Origin: Candidatus Aegiribacteria sp. MLS_C | Lineage (GTDB): Bacteria; Fermentibacterota; Fermentibacteria; Fermentibacterales; JCC-6 | Assembly (NCBI GenBank): GCA_002030045.1 | Contig: LQBI01000031.1 | Coordinates: 30,854-94,853 of the forward strand | DNA length: 64,000 nucleotides | Direction: 5' to 3' | Shown: positions 44,405 to 53,072 of the stretch, one piece after another | Position numbering within the stretch: position 1 is the stretch's first letter | Layout: the number at the start of each line of letters is the position of its first letter | Made by a program: the position numbers and the translations under genes | The notes under the pieces: model-generated | What the model saw: only the letters and a program-made list of their open reading frames with translations | What the model was told of the DNA's origin: nothing | Database searches by the model: none

Positions 44405-45520
44405 TTGACCGCATTCCTTCTGACGGCGTCACTGCTGTGCGCAGGTTCGCTGGACAGTCTCGATACTCGACTGCAGGAAACCCGGCAGGAGATAACGCGG
44501 CTGGAGGACGAGGAGGCGGCTCTGACCACGATCCTCGACGCCATTCACGTCCACCTGATGACCTCCAGGGAGTACTACAACGAGCTGGCGCTGGAGGAGG
44601 CGAGGATCCTGCAGCAGCTGGGCCGAGTCTCCGCCGTGTTCACCGAGGAGGATTCGCTTCGGGAGGAACTGGTGGAGAGCCTCTCTTCTTACCTCGTCTA
44701 CCTCTACTCCCACCGGAACCTGGGCGGTGTGGGCAGCTTCTTCGCGGAAGGCGGGTTCCGAAGGATGCTCCATCGCCAGGCATACATAGACCATCTCGCC
44801 TCGAAGGCCGCCGGGGAGGTTTACATGCTCACCCTGAGCCAGGATTCGCTGGGGAGCCACAGGGATTCTCTGGAGACCCTCCTTCTGAACGTGCAGGAAC
44901 TGAGACACCGTATGGAGGAGATACAGGAGGGGATATACGAGGAAGAGGCCAGGCAGGCTTCCATGCGGAGACAGGTCATGGGGAGGATCTCCGCCGCGAG
45001 GGAGTCCCTTCAGGTCCTGGAGGACAGGAGGATAGCCCGTTCTCAGTTCGTCACCGAGCTTATAGTGAGGTCCACCTCGTCGCCTTCGCTGGAACTCCTT
45101 CCGATACCTGATTCCGACGCCTACTTCGAGCGACAGAGGGGATCGGTGGACTGGCCCGCAGAGGGCCAGATGCTAAGAAGGTTCGGCATAGAGCGCCATC
45201 CCGACTACGGGACGGAGATCACCGTGGACGGAATAACCGTGGTCACGCAGCCCTCGCAGGAAGTGTGCGCATCTGCTCCGGGCGTCGTTCTGTATGCCAG
45301 GGAGTACCTGAGCTACGGGCCGATGGTGGTGATCGACCACCAGGACGGCTACTACAGTTCCTACGGTTATCTCGGCCAGCTTTCGATCAGCCAGGGGGAC
45401 ATCGTGGAGGCGGGAACGCCCCTGGGACAGTCCGGTCCGGTGCCGGGAGGGCAGCCGGGGTACTACTTCGAGATAAGGAAGGGAGGGGAGCCGGTGGACC
45501 CCGAGGGCTACCTGCGATAG
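44405..45520 (+). CDS. EnvC-like coiled-coil protein with degenerate LytM (M23) domain
   Basis: The product has 371 residues from TTG 44405 (GGGAG upstream). A signal peptide (LTAFLLTASLLCAGS) is followed by long coiled-coil stretches (about 17-220; SLDTRLQETRQEITRLEDEEAAL, EDSLREELVESLSSYLVYLYS) and a C-terminal LytM fold (from about 265; MLRRFGIERHPDYGTEI, APGVVLYAREYLSYGPMVVIDHQDGYYSSYGYL, LGQSGPVPGGQPGYYFEIRKGGEPVDP). The H-x-H zinc ligands of active M23 peptidases (normally Y-x-H-L and L-H-F-E) are Tyr-Gly and Tyr here, so it is probably an inactive activator of amidases, as EnvC and NlpD are. A role in cell separation is inferred. Confidence 0.8.
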   Translation: MTAFLLTASLLCAGSLDSLDTRLQETRQEITRLEDEEAALTTILDAIHVHLMTSREYYNELALEEARILQQLGRVSAVFTEEDSLREELVESLSSYLVYLYSHRNLGGVGSFFAEGGFRRMLHRQAYIDHLASKAAGEVYMLTLSQDSLGSHRDSLETLLLNVQELRHRMEEIQEGIYEEEARQASMRRQVMGRISAARESLQVLEDRRIARSQFVTELIVRSTSSPSLELLPIPDSDAYFERQRGSVDWPAEGQMLRRFGIERHPDYGTEITVDGITVVTQPSQEVCASAPGVVLYAREYLSYGPMVVIDHQDGYYSSYGYLGQLSISQGDIVEAGTPLGQSGPVPGGQPGYYFEIRKGGEPVDPEGYLR

Positions 45521-45521
45521 G

Positions 45522-46622
45522 ATGGGCCTTTTTAGGAAGGTGGAAGGGCAGGAGCGGGCCGACGAGCTCATCGGAGGCGCCTACGCCGGCGGAAGGCTTG
45601 CCCATGCGTACCTCTTCGCCGGGCCCTCCGGCGTGGGAAGGTTGACCGCCGCCCAGGAGCTGGCCGCCGCATGGATGTGCAGGGAGGACGCCGGCGGGTA
45701 CTGCGGAAACTGCAGGGACTGCCGGCGTATCTTCGCCTTCGAGCATCCGGACGTCATGTACACCGTGCCGGTCCTGGGTTCCACACCCCCGGAGGATATC
45801 GCGGAGCTGTTCAGGGTCAGGGCGGAGAACGGGATATCCCCGGTCAGACTGGAGGGCAATACCAGGATAACCATCGACCAGGTAAGGGAAATGGAGGAAC
45901 GGCTCTCCAGGAAGGCCTTCGAGGACAGGGGTCACTTCGAGATAGTGCTGGACGCTGACAGCATGGGCGTCGAGGCGGCCAACGCACTTCTGAAGACCCT
46001 TGAGGAGCCACCTTCGGACACGGTCATCGTTCTGATCAGTGAACGCTGGTCGGCCCTTCTTCCCACCGTGAGGTCCCGGACGCACCTGGTCAGGTTCCGA
46101 AGGCTCGATGAGGGTCTCATCGAAAGCATACTGCAGAGCAGGCTGGGCCTGGACGGTGAAAGAGCGGCCGAGCTTGCCCTATCGTCAGACGGCAGACCCG
46201 GGCTCGCACTGCTGAGGGCCATCTCCGAGGGGCCGGGGAACGCTGATTCGGACCCGTCTGAAGTGCTGCGGCAGATAGGTGAATGCGCTTCGGCCTCTTC
46301 TGCATTATCATTGGCATCGAGGGTCTCCGGAACGCTGAGGAGGGAGGGGACCCTGGAGCTGTGCAGGGAGATGCAGTCCTATATCCACGATGTCAGGAGG
46401 CGGCTGGGCGGAATGAGGCCGGTGGGCCATACGCTGTCTTACGTAAGACAGGATCCGATTACCGACGAGATCTGCGTCCTCGGAATGGAACTGTTCAGGA
46501 ACGCTGAAATACGGATTGCCGCCAACGGTACGCCGGCCATGGTCCTGGGAGCCGCGTTCACCGGTCTCTGGGAGGGAATTCGGAAAGGGGGTGAAGGGTC
46601 ACATGAACGGAGACGAAGCTGA
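45522..46622 (+). CDS. holB: DNA polymerase III delta' subunit
   Basis: The product has 366 residues. It starts MGLFRKVEGQERADELIGG and has LAHAYLFAGPSGVGRLTAAQELA (Walker A with Arg in place of Lys), a zinc-type cluster in CGNCRDCRRIFAFEHPDVM, VLDADSMGVEAANALLKTLEEPPSDTVIVLISE (Walker B region and sensor) and SRTHLVRFRRLD. The delta' subunit is the stator of the clamp loader. The altered Walker A agrees with delta' not hydrolysing ATP. It begins one base after the EnvC-like gene's stop, and its end overlaps ricT by 20 bases. The order holB-ricT-metG is like that near yaaT in Bacillus. Confidence 0.88.
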   Translation: MGLFRKVEGQERADELIGGAYAGGRLAHAYLFAGPSGVGRLTAAQELAAAWMCREDAGGYCGNCRDCRRIFAFEHPDVMYTVPVLGSTPPEDIAELFRVRAENGISPVRLEGNTRITIDQVREMEERLSRKAFEDRGHFEIVLDADSMGVEAANALLKTLEEPPSDTVIVLISERWSALLPTVRSRTHLVRFRRLDEGLIESILQSRLGLDGERAAELALSSDGRPGLALLRAISEGPGNADSDPSEVLRQIGECASASSALSLASRVSGTLRREGTLELCREMQSYIHDVRRRLGGMRPVGHTLSYVRQDPITDEICVLGMELFRNAEIRIAANGTPAMVLGAAFTGLWEGIRKGGEGSHERRRS

Positions 46623-47499
46623 CAGCGGCTATTCATACGAGAACGAGAGATCATCCGCCCTTGAGCTGTTCAGGCTTCTGTTCAGCTCGAAGCGGCTCGA
46701 GACTTACATAAACCTGACCCCGAACCCCGTCTCGGTAGGCGAGATGGTCGTGGTATCGGTGGACAGGGGCGAGGACCTTGGCGTGGTGGTGGCAAAGTAC
46801 AGCCCCAGGGACCCGGTGGCTTCCATAAGCGGACATTTCCTGAGAATGGCCACTCCAGAGGACATAAGGAACTACGAGGAGAACCGCGATTTCGAGGAGA
46901 AGATACTCAAGTTCTGCCAGAAGAGGATCTCCACCAGGGACATGGACATGAAACTTACAGGATGCGAGGCTCAGCTCGACAGGAGGAGGATCCGCGTCTT
47001 CTTCACCGCCGACCAGCGTAAGGACTTCAGGGGGCTGGTCAGGGACCTGGCCAGCAAGTTCCACGCCAGGATAGAGATGAGACAGATAGGCGTGAGGGAC
47101 GATGCAAGGCAGAAGGACGGCGTCGGGATATGCGGCAGGAGGCTCTGCTGCTCGGCGTACCTTTCCCATTTCCGGTCCATCACTCTCAGAGCGGCAAGGG
47201 AACAGGACCTGGCCCCCAACCCGGCCAAGGTATCAGGGGTGTGCGGAAGGCTGATGTGTTGCCTGAACTATGAGACCGAGTTCTACAGGAAGGCTTCAAG
47301 GCTCTACCCCCAGCTGGGAACGAAGACAACCGTAGGCAGGCGGGAGGGAAGGGTCAGCGCCGTGGACATCTTCCGGGAGACGGTCACCCTGGAGATGGAG
47401 GACGGCGAGGAGAAGGTCATGGAGATAGAGAAGTTCCACAGGAGGAGGAGATCCCCCGACGGGATCGATGAAGCTTATGAGGATGAGCAGCAGGAATGA
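46603..47499 (+). CDS. ricT: PSP1-domain protein RicT (YaaT family)
   Basis: The product has 298 residues from ATG 46603 (AAGGGGGTGAAGGG upstream). The PSP1 domain shows DLGVVVAKYSPRDPV, KLTGCEAQLDRRRIRVFFTADQRKDFRGLVRDLA and FHARIEMRQIGVRDDARQKDGVGICGRRLCCSAYL, and VSGVCGRLMCCLNYE, the conserved Cys cluster of this family. In Bacillus, RicT with RicA and RicF carries Fe-S clusters and promotes RNA maturation by RNase Y and phosphorelay activity. No ricA or ricF is adjacent. The gene is translationally linked to holB and metG by overlaps. Confidence 0.92.
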   Translation: MNGDEADSGYSYENERSSALELFRLLFSSKRLETYINLTPNPVSVGEMVVVSVDRGEDLGVVVAKYSPRDPVASISGHFLRMATPEDIRNYEENRDFEEKILKFCQKRISTRDMDMKLTGCEAQLDRRRIRVFFTADQRKDFRGLVRDLASKFHARIEMRQIGVRDDARQKDGVGICGRRLCCSAYLSHFRSITLRAAREQDLAPNPAKVSGVCGRLMCCLNYETEFYRKASRLYPQLGTKTTVGRREGRVSAVDIFRETVTLEMEDGEEKVMEIEKFHRRRRSPDGIDEAYEDEQQE

Positions 47500-47528
47500 A
47501 CGGCGGGAACGGCGGATTTGGAGATAGA

Positions 47529-49547
47529 ATGACTAGATACCTGGTAACCAGCGCTCTGCCCTACGCCAACGGCCCCTCACATCTGGGTCACCTGGCCGGA
47601 GCCTACCTGCCGGCGGACATCTACGTCAGGTTTCTCCGAATGAGCGGCGAGGATGTCATCTACATGTGCGGGAGCGATGAGCACGGTGTGCCCATAACCA
47701 TAAAGGCCGAACAGCTGGGAATAACTCCAAGGGAAGCGGTCGACATCTTCCACGAGATGATCCACCGTGACTTCCGGTCCTTCGGAATATCCTTCGACAA
47801 CTTCTCCAGGACAGAGAGACCCGAGCACTACGAGTTCGCGCAGCAGGTATTCCTGGACCTCCTGGGGAAGGGCTTCATAGTGGAGAAGTCCATGAAGCAG
47901 TTCCACTGCGACAGGTGCGGAAGGTTCCTGCCCGACAGGTACGTGGGGGGCACCTGCCCGCATTGCGGCTCGACGAAGGCCAGGGGAGACCAGTGCGACG
48001 ACTGCGGTACCTGGCTTGACGCCCTGGAGCTGGTGGACCCCGTATGCTCCATCTGCGGGTCCACACCGGTCCCAAGGGATACCAGGCACTGGTTCCTCAG
48101 GCTTGAGGCATTCCAGGAGTGGCTGGAGGAGTGGCTGGCGGGACATCCCGAGTGGAAGCCGAACGTGCTCAACTACTGCCGGGGATGGATGGACGAGGGG
48201 CTCCGCGAGAGGGCTATCACCAGGGATCTCGACTGGGGTATACCCGTCCCGGTGGAGGGCGCGGAGGGAAAGGTCCTCTACGTCTGGTTCGAGGCCCTGC
48301 TGGGTTACGTAAGCAGCACCAGGGAGTACTTCCGGATGAAGGGGGAACCCGACGGGTGGAAGGACTACTGGCAGGACGGGGATACGAGGCTGGTGCAGTT
48401 CATAGGCAAGGACAACATAGTCTTCCACGCGGTGATACAGCCCGCCGTCCTCCATGGACTCGGAGGTTACGTCCTGCCCTGGAACATTCCCGCCAACGAG
48501 TACCTGAACATCAGGGGCGAGAAGTTCTCCACCAGCAGGGGAACGGCCATATGGCTGAAGGATTACCTGGCCCACTTTCCGCCCGACCCCATGAGGTACG
48601 CCCTGGCCATCAACGCGCCCGAGAACAGGGACACGGACTTCTCCTGGGACGAGTTCAGGGCACGGAACAATGAGTTGGCCGACGTCTTCGGGAACTTCAT
48701 CAACAGGACCATGAAGTTCGCCCACAGGTACTTCGAGGGAAAGGTCCCGGAACCGGGACCCGCCGGGGAGGCCGAGGAGGCCCTTATGTCGCTGGCCAGG
48801 GCTACCAGGGACGAGATGGGGGAGCTGATACGGGGATTCAACCTGAAGACGGCCTGTCTGAAGGCCATGGAACTGGCCCGTGAGAGTAACAGGTACTTCG
48901 ACCAGAGCCAGCCCTGGAAGACCGCGAAGACGGACCGCACCGCCTGTGCCACCAGCATCTACTACAGTCTCCAGGTCGCGAATGCCCTGAGGATACTCTT
49001 CGCTCCCTTCATTCCATTCACCTGCGAGAGGACCGGAGTCATGCTCGGCAGGGAAGAACTGCACTGGAACGGGGCCGGGGGCGAGAACCTGCGGGCCGGG
49101 CAGGCGCTTGGCAGTCCGGAGATACTCCTCCAGAAGCTGGAAGAAGGTTTCGAGCGGGTCATGTACCGGGAATCGGGGGAGGTATCACCCTCCGCTGAGA
49201 CCTCCGTTCCAGAGGTCAGGGAACAGGTGTCCTACGATTCCTTCATGAGGATGGACCTTCGCGTCGGCAGGATAGCCGAGGTCCACCACATAAAGGGAGC
49301 CGACAAGCTCTACAGGCTGATGGTGGACATGGGCGACCACACCAGGCAGCTGGTGGCCGGCCTGAAGCCGTACTACTCCGCCGTGGAGCTGGAAGGCAGG
49401 AAAGTGGTCGTCCTGGTCAACCTCCAGCCGGTAAGGCTGAAGGGCGTGGAGAGCAACGGAATGGTGCTGGCCTCCGATGACGGCCGGGGACGGGTGAGAC
49501 TCCTGAACCCATCGGACGACGCCCTGCCCGGTGACTGCATACACTGA
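47529..49547 (+). CDS. metG: Methionyl-tRNA synthetase with C-terminal tRNA-binding domain
   Basis: The product has 672 residues from ATG 47529 (GGAG five bases before); an ATG at 47496 that overlaps the ricT stop is an alternative. Class I signatures: RYLVTSALPYANGPSHLGHLAG (HIGH region), IYMCGSDEHGVP, a double zinc cluster (CDRCGRFL, CPHCGS, CDDCG, CSICG), VQFIGKDNIVFH and GEKFSTSRG (KMSKS equivalent). The C-terminus (SYDSFMRMDLRVGRIAEVHHI onwards) is an OB-fold tRNA-binding domain. It charges tRNA-Met and the initiator. Confidence 0.98.
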   Translation: MTRYLVTSALPYANGPSHLGHLAGAYLPADIYVRFLRMSGEDVIYMCGSDEHGVPITIKAEQLGITPREAVDIFHEMIHRDFRSFGISFDNFSRTERPEHYEFAQQVFLDLLGKGFIVEKSMKQFHCDRCGRFLPDRYVGGTCPHCGSTKARGDQCDDCGTWLDALELVDPVCSICGSTPVPRDTRHWFLRLEAFQEWLEEWLAGHPEWKPNVLNYCRGWMDEGLRERAITRDLDWGIPVPVEGAEGKVLYVWFEALLGYVSSTREYFRMKGEPDGWKDYWQDGDTRLVQFIGKDNIVFHAVIQPAVLHGLGGYVLPWNIPANEYLNIRGEKFSTSRGTAIWLKDYLAHFPPDPMRYALAINAPENRDTDFSWDEFRARNNELADVFGNFINRTMKFAHRYFEGKVPEPGPAGEAEEALMSLARATRDEMGELIRGFNLKTACLKAMELARESNRYFDQSQPWKTAKTDRTACATSIYYSLQVANALRILFAPFIPFTCERTGVMLGREELHWNGAGGENLRAGQALGSPEILLQKLEEGFERVMYRESGEVSPSAETSVPEVREQVSYDSFMRMDLRVGRIAEVHHIKGADKLYRLMVDMGDHTRQLVAGLKPYYSAVELEGRKVVVLVNLQPVRLKGVESNGMVLASDDGRGRVRLLNPSDDALPGDCIH

Positions 49548-49567
49548 ATCACTCCGATAGGGGATCC

Positions 49568-50776
49568 ATGCGGATTCTCGACCTGAACAGCTCCTATTCA
49601 CCCAGTGGTGGCGGCATAAGGGTATACCACGAGAGAAAGCTGGAATACTTCGCCACCGGCAGTGACCATGAATCCGCTCTTGCGGTGCCATGCAGGGAGG
49701 ACGGCCTGCTGTCGCCGGGTCCTCCCAGGATCTACGGTCTGAAGTCCGTGCCACTGCTGGATTCCGGCTACAGGATGGTGGTGGGTTCCGGAGGCATATC
49801 CTCAATACTGCAGGACTACCGGCCCGATATCGTCGAGGTGGGCAGTCCGTACCTCATGCCCAGGCTTGCCAGGATCGCCCTGGGAAACTCGGGGATCCCT
49901 GTGGTCGGCTTCTACCACACCGATTTCCCCGACAGCTACGTAGGCCCCTATGCGGAAAAGTTCCTGCCGGCTCCCCTGGCGTCGCTGCTCCACCGCCTGT
50001 CCAGGGAGCACGTCCGCAGGACGTACTCCGGGATGACAGCCGTATTCGCAGCGTCCGGCTGCATGCTGGCGAAGCTGAGGGAACTGGGAGTGAGGAATCT
50101 CTTCCATACTCCTCTTGGCGTGGATACGGAAGTGTTCTCCCCGGGTGCAGCCTCGACCGAGTTCAGGAAGGAGATGGGCGTCCCGCAGGGAGGCTCGCTG
50201 GTGCTCTACCTGGCGAGACTGCACTGGGAGAAGGGCCTGGACATGCTCCTGGAAGCATATCCGCTGTTCAGGGACCCCGCAAGGCTCAAGCTTGTCATTG
50301 GCGGACAGGGACCGCACTCCCATCTCGTGGACCGGTTCATTCGGCGTTACCCGGAGGTGGCGAGGCTCCCGTTCCTTCGAGGAAGGGAGGAAGTGGCGCG
50401 GGTCATGGCTTCCTCCGACGTGTTCCTTGCGCTGGGGAGCTACGAGACCTTCGGGCTGGCGGGTCTGGAAGCGATCTCCTGCGGAACCGTCCCCGTTTTC
50501 CCCGACAGGGGCGGCTCGGCGGAGATGGCCCGTTCTCTGGGTCTGCTCGAACCCTACGTGTGGGACAGCCCCGGCAGCCTGGCCTCCTCGGTGAGGAAGG
50601 CGACCGGACTGTCGGGACCCGAGGTATCCGGCAGGCTCAGGGAATATGCCCTGTCGGGCCGGAGCTGGGAGGACACATTCAGGCGAATCGAGGGTTTCTA
50701 CGTAATGATACTGGAGGCGTGCCGCCGCGGCCGGCCGGAGAGCCTCGTCCCGGAAGGCGACTGGTGGGAGGCATGA
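49568..50776 (+). CDS. Family-4-type glycosyltransferase
   Basis: The product has 402 residues of GT-B fold. The N-terminal half has ILDLNSSYSPSGGGIRVYHERK and VVGFYHTDFPDSYVGPYAEK; the C-terminal half has TPLGVDTEVFSPG, LVLYLARLHWEKGLDMLLEAYPLF and the nucleotide-sugar E-x7-E motif SYETFGLAGLEAISCGTVPVF. It probably transfers a sugar from a nucleotide donor to a lipid or polysaccharide, in the cytoplasm. The stop overlaps the next gene's ATG (ATGA), so the two proteins are made together. The pair may belong to glycolipid or surface-polymer synthesis. Confidence 0.9.
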   Translation: MRILDLNSSYSPSGGGIRVYHERKLEYFATGSDHESALAVPCREDGLLSPGPPRIYGLKSVPLLDSGYRMVVGSGGISSILQDYRPDIVEVGSPYLMPRLARIALGNSGIPVVGFYHTDFPDSYVGPYAEKFLPAPLASLLHRLSREHVRRTYSGMTAVFAASGCMLAKLRELGVRNLFHTPLGVDTEVFSPGAASTEFRKEMGVPQGGSLVLYLARLHWEKGLDMLLEAYPLFRDPARLKLVIGGQGPHSHLVDRFIRRYPEVARLPFLRGREEVARVMASSDVFLALGSYETFGLAGLEAISCGTVPVFPDRGGSAEMARSLGLLEPYVWDSPGSLASSVRKATGLSGPEVSGRLREYALSGRSWEDTFRRIEGFYVMILEACRRGRPESLVPEGDWWEA

Positions 50777-51507
50777 AGCGGCTGCTTCTCTCAGTCCACG
50801 ATGTGACACCGGCGTACGAACCACTTCTGAGGGTGCTGGTGGAGGGGCTGGAGGACCGGGGTCTGTCGAGGTATTCAATGCTTGTGGTCCCGGACCACCG
50901 CGGTTCCTGGCCCCTGGAGGAACACTCCGGTTTCTGCCGGTGGCTCTCTGGACTGGCCGCTGAAGGAGTGGAGATGCTCCTGCACGGAATGACCCACACG
51001 GGAAGCCCCGGGGGGACCCCGGCGGAGAGGCTCAGGGCCCTTCTTTTCACAAGGGGCGAGGGCGAGTTCCTCTCCATGGGGGAAGGGGAGTCCCTGGCAC
51101 TGATGGAAAATGGAAGAAGAAGGCTCAGTGAAACCGTCGGATGCGAGGTCCGGGGTTTCGTCGCCCCGGCATGGCTCTACGGCCGCGGTTCGATTGGAGC
51201 GCTGAAACATGCGGGGTTCCTGCTGGCGGAAAGCAGGTGGAGGGTCTGGAGCCCGTCACTGGGCAGGACGCTGACACGGGTACCGGTCTGCAACTACGCC
51301 GGAGGCGGAGTACTCAGAAGGGGACTGGCCGCCCTCTGGGTCAGGGCCTGCGGAGCGGTTCTTCGGGCCTCGCCGGTGGTCAGGTTCGCCCTTCATCCTG
51401 ACGATGCCTCCACCCCCCGCCGGCTGGATGCCGCCATGTCGGCACTGGACAGGCTCTCACATGGCAGGTCCGCTTCCGCGCTGGGTGACCTGCTGCCTGC
51501 GCCATAA
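50773..51507 (+). CDS. DUF2334/polysaccharide-deacetylase-like protein
   Basis: The product has 244 residues; GGGAGG precedes the ATG. The pattern fits NodB-like carbohydrate deacetylases: RLLLSVHDVTPAYEP (D-V-T-P motif), EMLLHGMTHTGS (His metal ligand), RGFVAPAWLYGRGSIGALKHAGF (the F-x-P/W block) and FALHPDDASTP. Members remove N-acetyl groups from polysaccharide or glycolipid sugars; this one lacks a signal peptide and may act on a cytoplasmic or inner-leaflet intermediate made by the overlapping glycosyltransferase. The substrate is unknown. Confidence 0.8.
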   Translation: MKRLLLSVHDVTPAYEPLLRVLVEGLEDRGLSRYSMLVVPDHRGSWPLEEHSGFCRWLSGLAAEGVEMLLHGMTHTGSPGGTPAERLRALLFTRGEGEFLSMGEGESLALMENGRRRLSETVGCEVRGFVAPAWLYGRGSIGALKHAGFLLAESRWRVWSPSLGRTLTRVPVCNYAGGGVLRRGLAALWVRACGAVLRASPVVRFALHPDDASTPRRLDAAMSALDRLSHGRSASALGDLLPAP

Positions 51508-51640
51508 TGTCGCGGTGCTGTCGATCCGTGTACAGACGCGCGGTATTCCCCTGTGCCCCGTCGGGCATCATTCTTGCTTATATTCGTTATGGTCCTGTGT
51601 GGATCGCGAAGGATTCTGAAGCATACGAGAGGGAGAACGG

Positions 51641-52330
51641 ATGTATCTAGGTTTTGCGGATATGAACGCGGGTTTCCTTATAATAATCGCAGCCATGTTC
51701 CTGGGGCTCTGGGCCAGGTCCAGGGTAACGGGAACCTACAGGCGCTTCAGCCAGGTGGCCACCGGCAGGGGAGTGACCGGTGCCGGGACCGCAAGGCAGA
51801 TACTGGACAACTACGGTCTTCACAACATCGATGTCCAGCAGGTCGCGGGCACCCTGACCGACCACTACGATCCGAGGAGCGGCGTCCTCCGGCTCTCTCC
51901 TGGAGTCTACGGGGGCACGTCCATAGCGGCGGTGGGAGTAGCCGCCCACGAGGCCGGACACGCGGTCCAGGATGCCATGGGATACGGTCCCTTCCGCGCA
52001 AGGCAGAAGCTGGTCCCCGTCGCCAACCTGGGCTCGCAGATGCTGTTCCCGCTCATTATCGGAGGTCTTTTCTTCAGAATAACCGAACTCTACTACATCG
52101 GTGCAGCCCTTTACGGGGCCGCCCTCCTCTTCCAGCTGGTCACGCTCCCCGTGGAGTTCGATGCCAGCAACAGGGCAGTCTCCTACCTGAGCAGGAGCGG
52201 CAGCGTGACGACCGGAGAACTCCAGGGAGTTAGAAAGGTCCTTACGGCAGCATCCTGGACCTACGTTGCGGCGGCCCTGGCGTCCCTGGGACAGATGGTC
52301 TGGCTGCTGATGGCCGGCAGGAGAAGGTAG
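51641..52330 (+). CDS. YugP-type membrane zinc metallopeptidase
   Basis: The product has 229 residues. An N-terminal membrane helix (MNAGFLIIIAAMFLGLWA) is followed by GVTGAGTARQILDNYGLHNIDVQ, DHYDPRSGVLRLSPGVYGGTSIAAVGVAAHEAGHAVQ (H-E-x-x-H zinc motif) and two or three further membrane helices, the arrangement of YugP (putative neutral zinc metallopeptidase). The physiological target is unknown. A TATATT box at 51579-51584 may be its -10. The next gene starts directly at its stop, so both are cotranscribed. Confidence 0.88.
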   Translation: MYLGFADMNAGFLIIIAAMFLGLWARSRVTGTYRRFSQVATGRGVTGAGTARQILDNYGLHNIDVQQVAGTLTDHYDPRSGVLRLSPGVYGGTSIAAVGVAAHEAGHAVQDAMGYGPFRARQKLVPVANLGSQMLFPLIIGGLFFRITELYYIGAALYGAALLFQLVTLPVEFDASNRAVSYLSRSGSVTTGELQGVRKVLTAASWTYVAAALASLGQMVWLLMAGRRR

Positions 52331-52963
52331 ATGGGAGTAGAGACCCCCTTCATAATACTCCTGGTCTTCTTCAGCGTGGTCTGCCATGAGATAGCGCACG
52401 GTTACGTGGCGCTCCGGCTCGGAGACCCCACGGCCTTGAGGATGGGAAGGCTGACCTTCAATCCCGTCCCGCACATTGATCCGGTGGGGACTATCATGCT
52501 GCCTGCGTTCTTCCTGATAACGAACAGCCCCATAATGATCGCCTGGGCCAAGCCGGTGCCGGTGAATCCCGCCTTCTTCAGGAACCCCAGGCAGGGCATG
52601 ATGTGGGTGGCCGCAGCGGGACCGGCCACCAACCTCGTCCTTGCCCTGCTGATGACAGGACTGCTGCACGTTGCCGGTGACGCGCTACCGGCCTTCCTGA
52701 TGCACAGCCTTGCCATGGCTGCACTTATGAACATCGTGCTCATGGTCTTCAACCTGCTTCCCATACCGCCCCTCGACGGGAGCAGGATAGTGGCCAGGTT
52801 CCTCTCCAGGCAGGCCCTTGCAAGCTACCAGAGACTGGAGAGGTTCGGACTGCTGATAGTGTTCGGTCTCCTCTGGCTCGGGGTGATAGGCGACATCCTC
52901 ATGCCGGCGCTCAACTTCGCCATAAGGCACCTGGAACTCTACCCCTTCCTGCCCAGGCTGTAG
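52331..52963 (+). CDS. Site-2-protease family (M50) membrane protease
   Basis: The product has 210 residues. Membrane helix 1 carries H-E-x-x-H (VVCHEIAHGYVALRLGD), followed by GRLTFNPVPHIDPVGTIMLP and, in a later helix, N-L-L-P-I-P-P-L-D-G-S (the Asp zinc ligand of S2P proteases). Four to six membrane helices are predicted. These small YwhC-like members cleave substrates within the membrane or act in housekeeping; no PDZ domain is present. It begins one base after the YugP-like gene, a pairing of two membrane zinc proteases. Confidence 0.9.
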   Translation: MGVETPFIILLVFFSVVCHEIAHGYVALRLGDPTALRMGRLTFNPVPHIDPVGTIMLPAFFLITNSPIMIAWAKPVPVNPAFFRNPRQGMMWVAAAGPATNLVLALLMTGLLHVAGDALPAFLMHSLAMAALMNIVLMVFNLLPIPPLDGSRIVARFLSRQALASYQRLERFGLLIVFGLLWLGVIGDILMPALNFAIRHLELYPFLPRL

Positions 52964-53072
52964 TGTTCCGGTCTGGAGGTGCCATTGCCGGGAGTCCCGG
53001 ATTTGCTTATTCATCAACATCATGAATGATGTGTAGACTCATCAACGGCCGGCTGGTACGGCTGAGCAACGA

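Noticed and set aside
47577..49064. 495-codon frame antisense to metG
   Set aside because: metG is certain on the plus strand; this frame arises from GC-rich codon bias.
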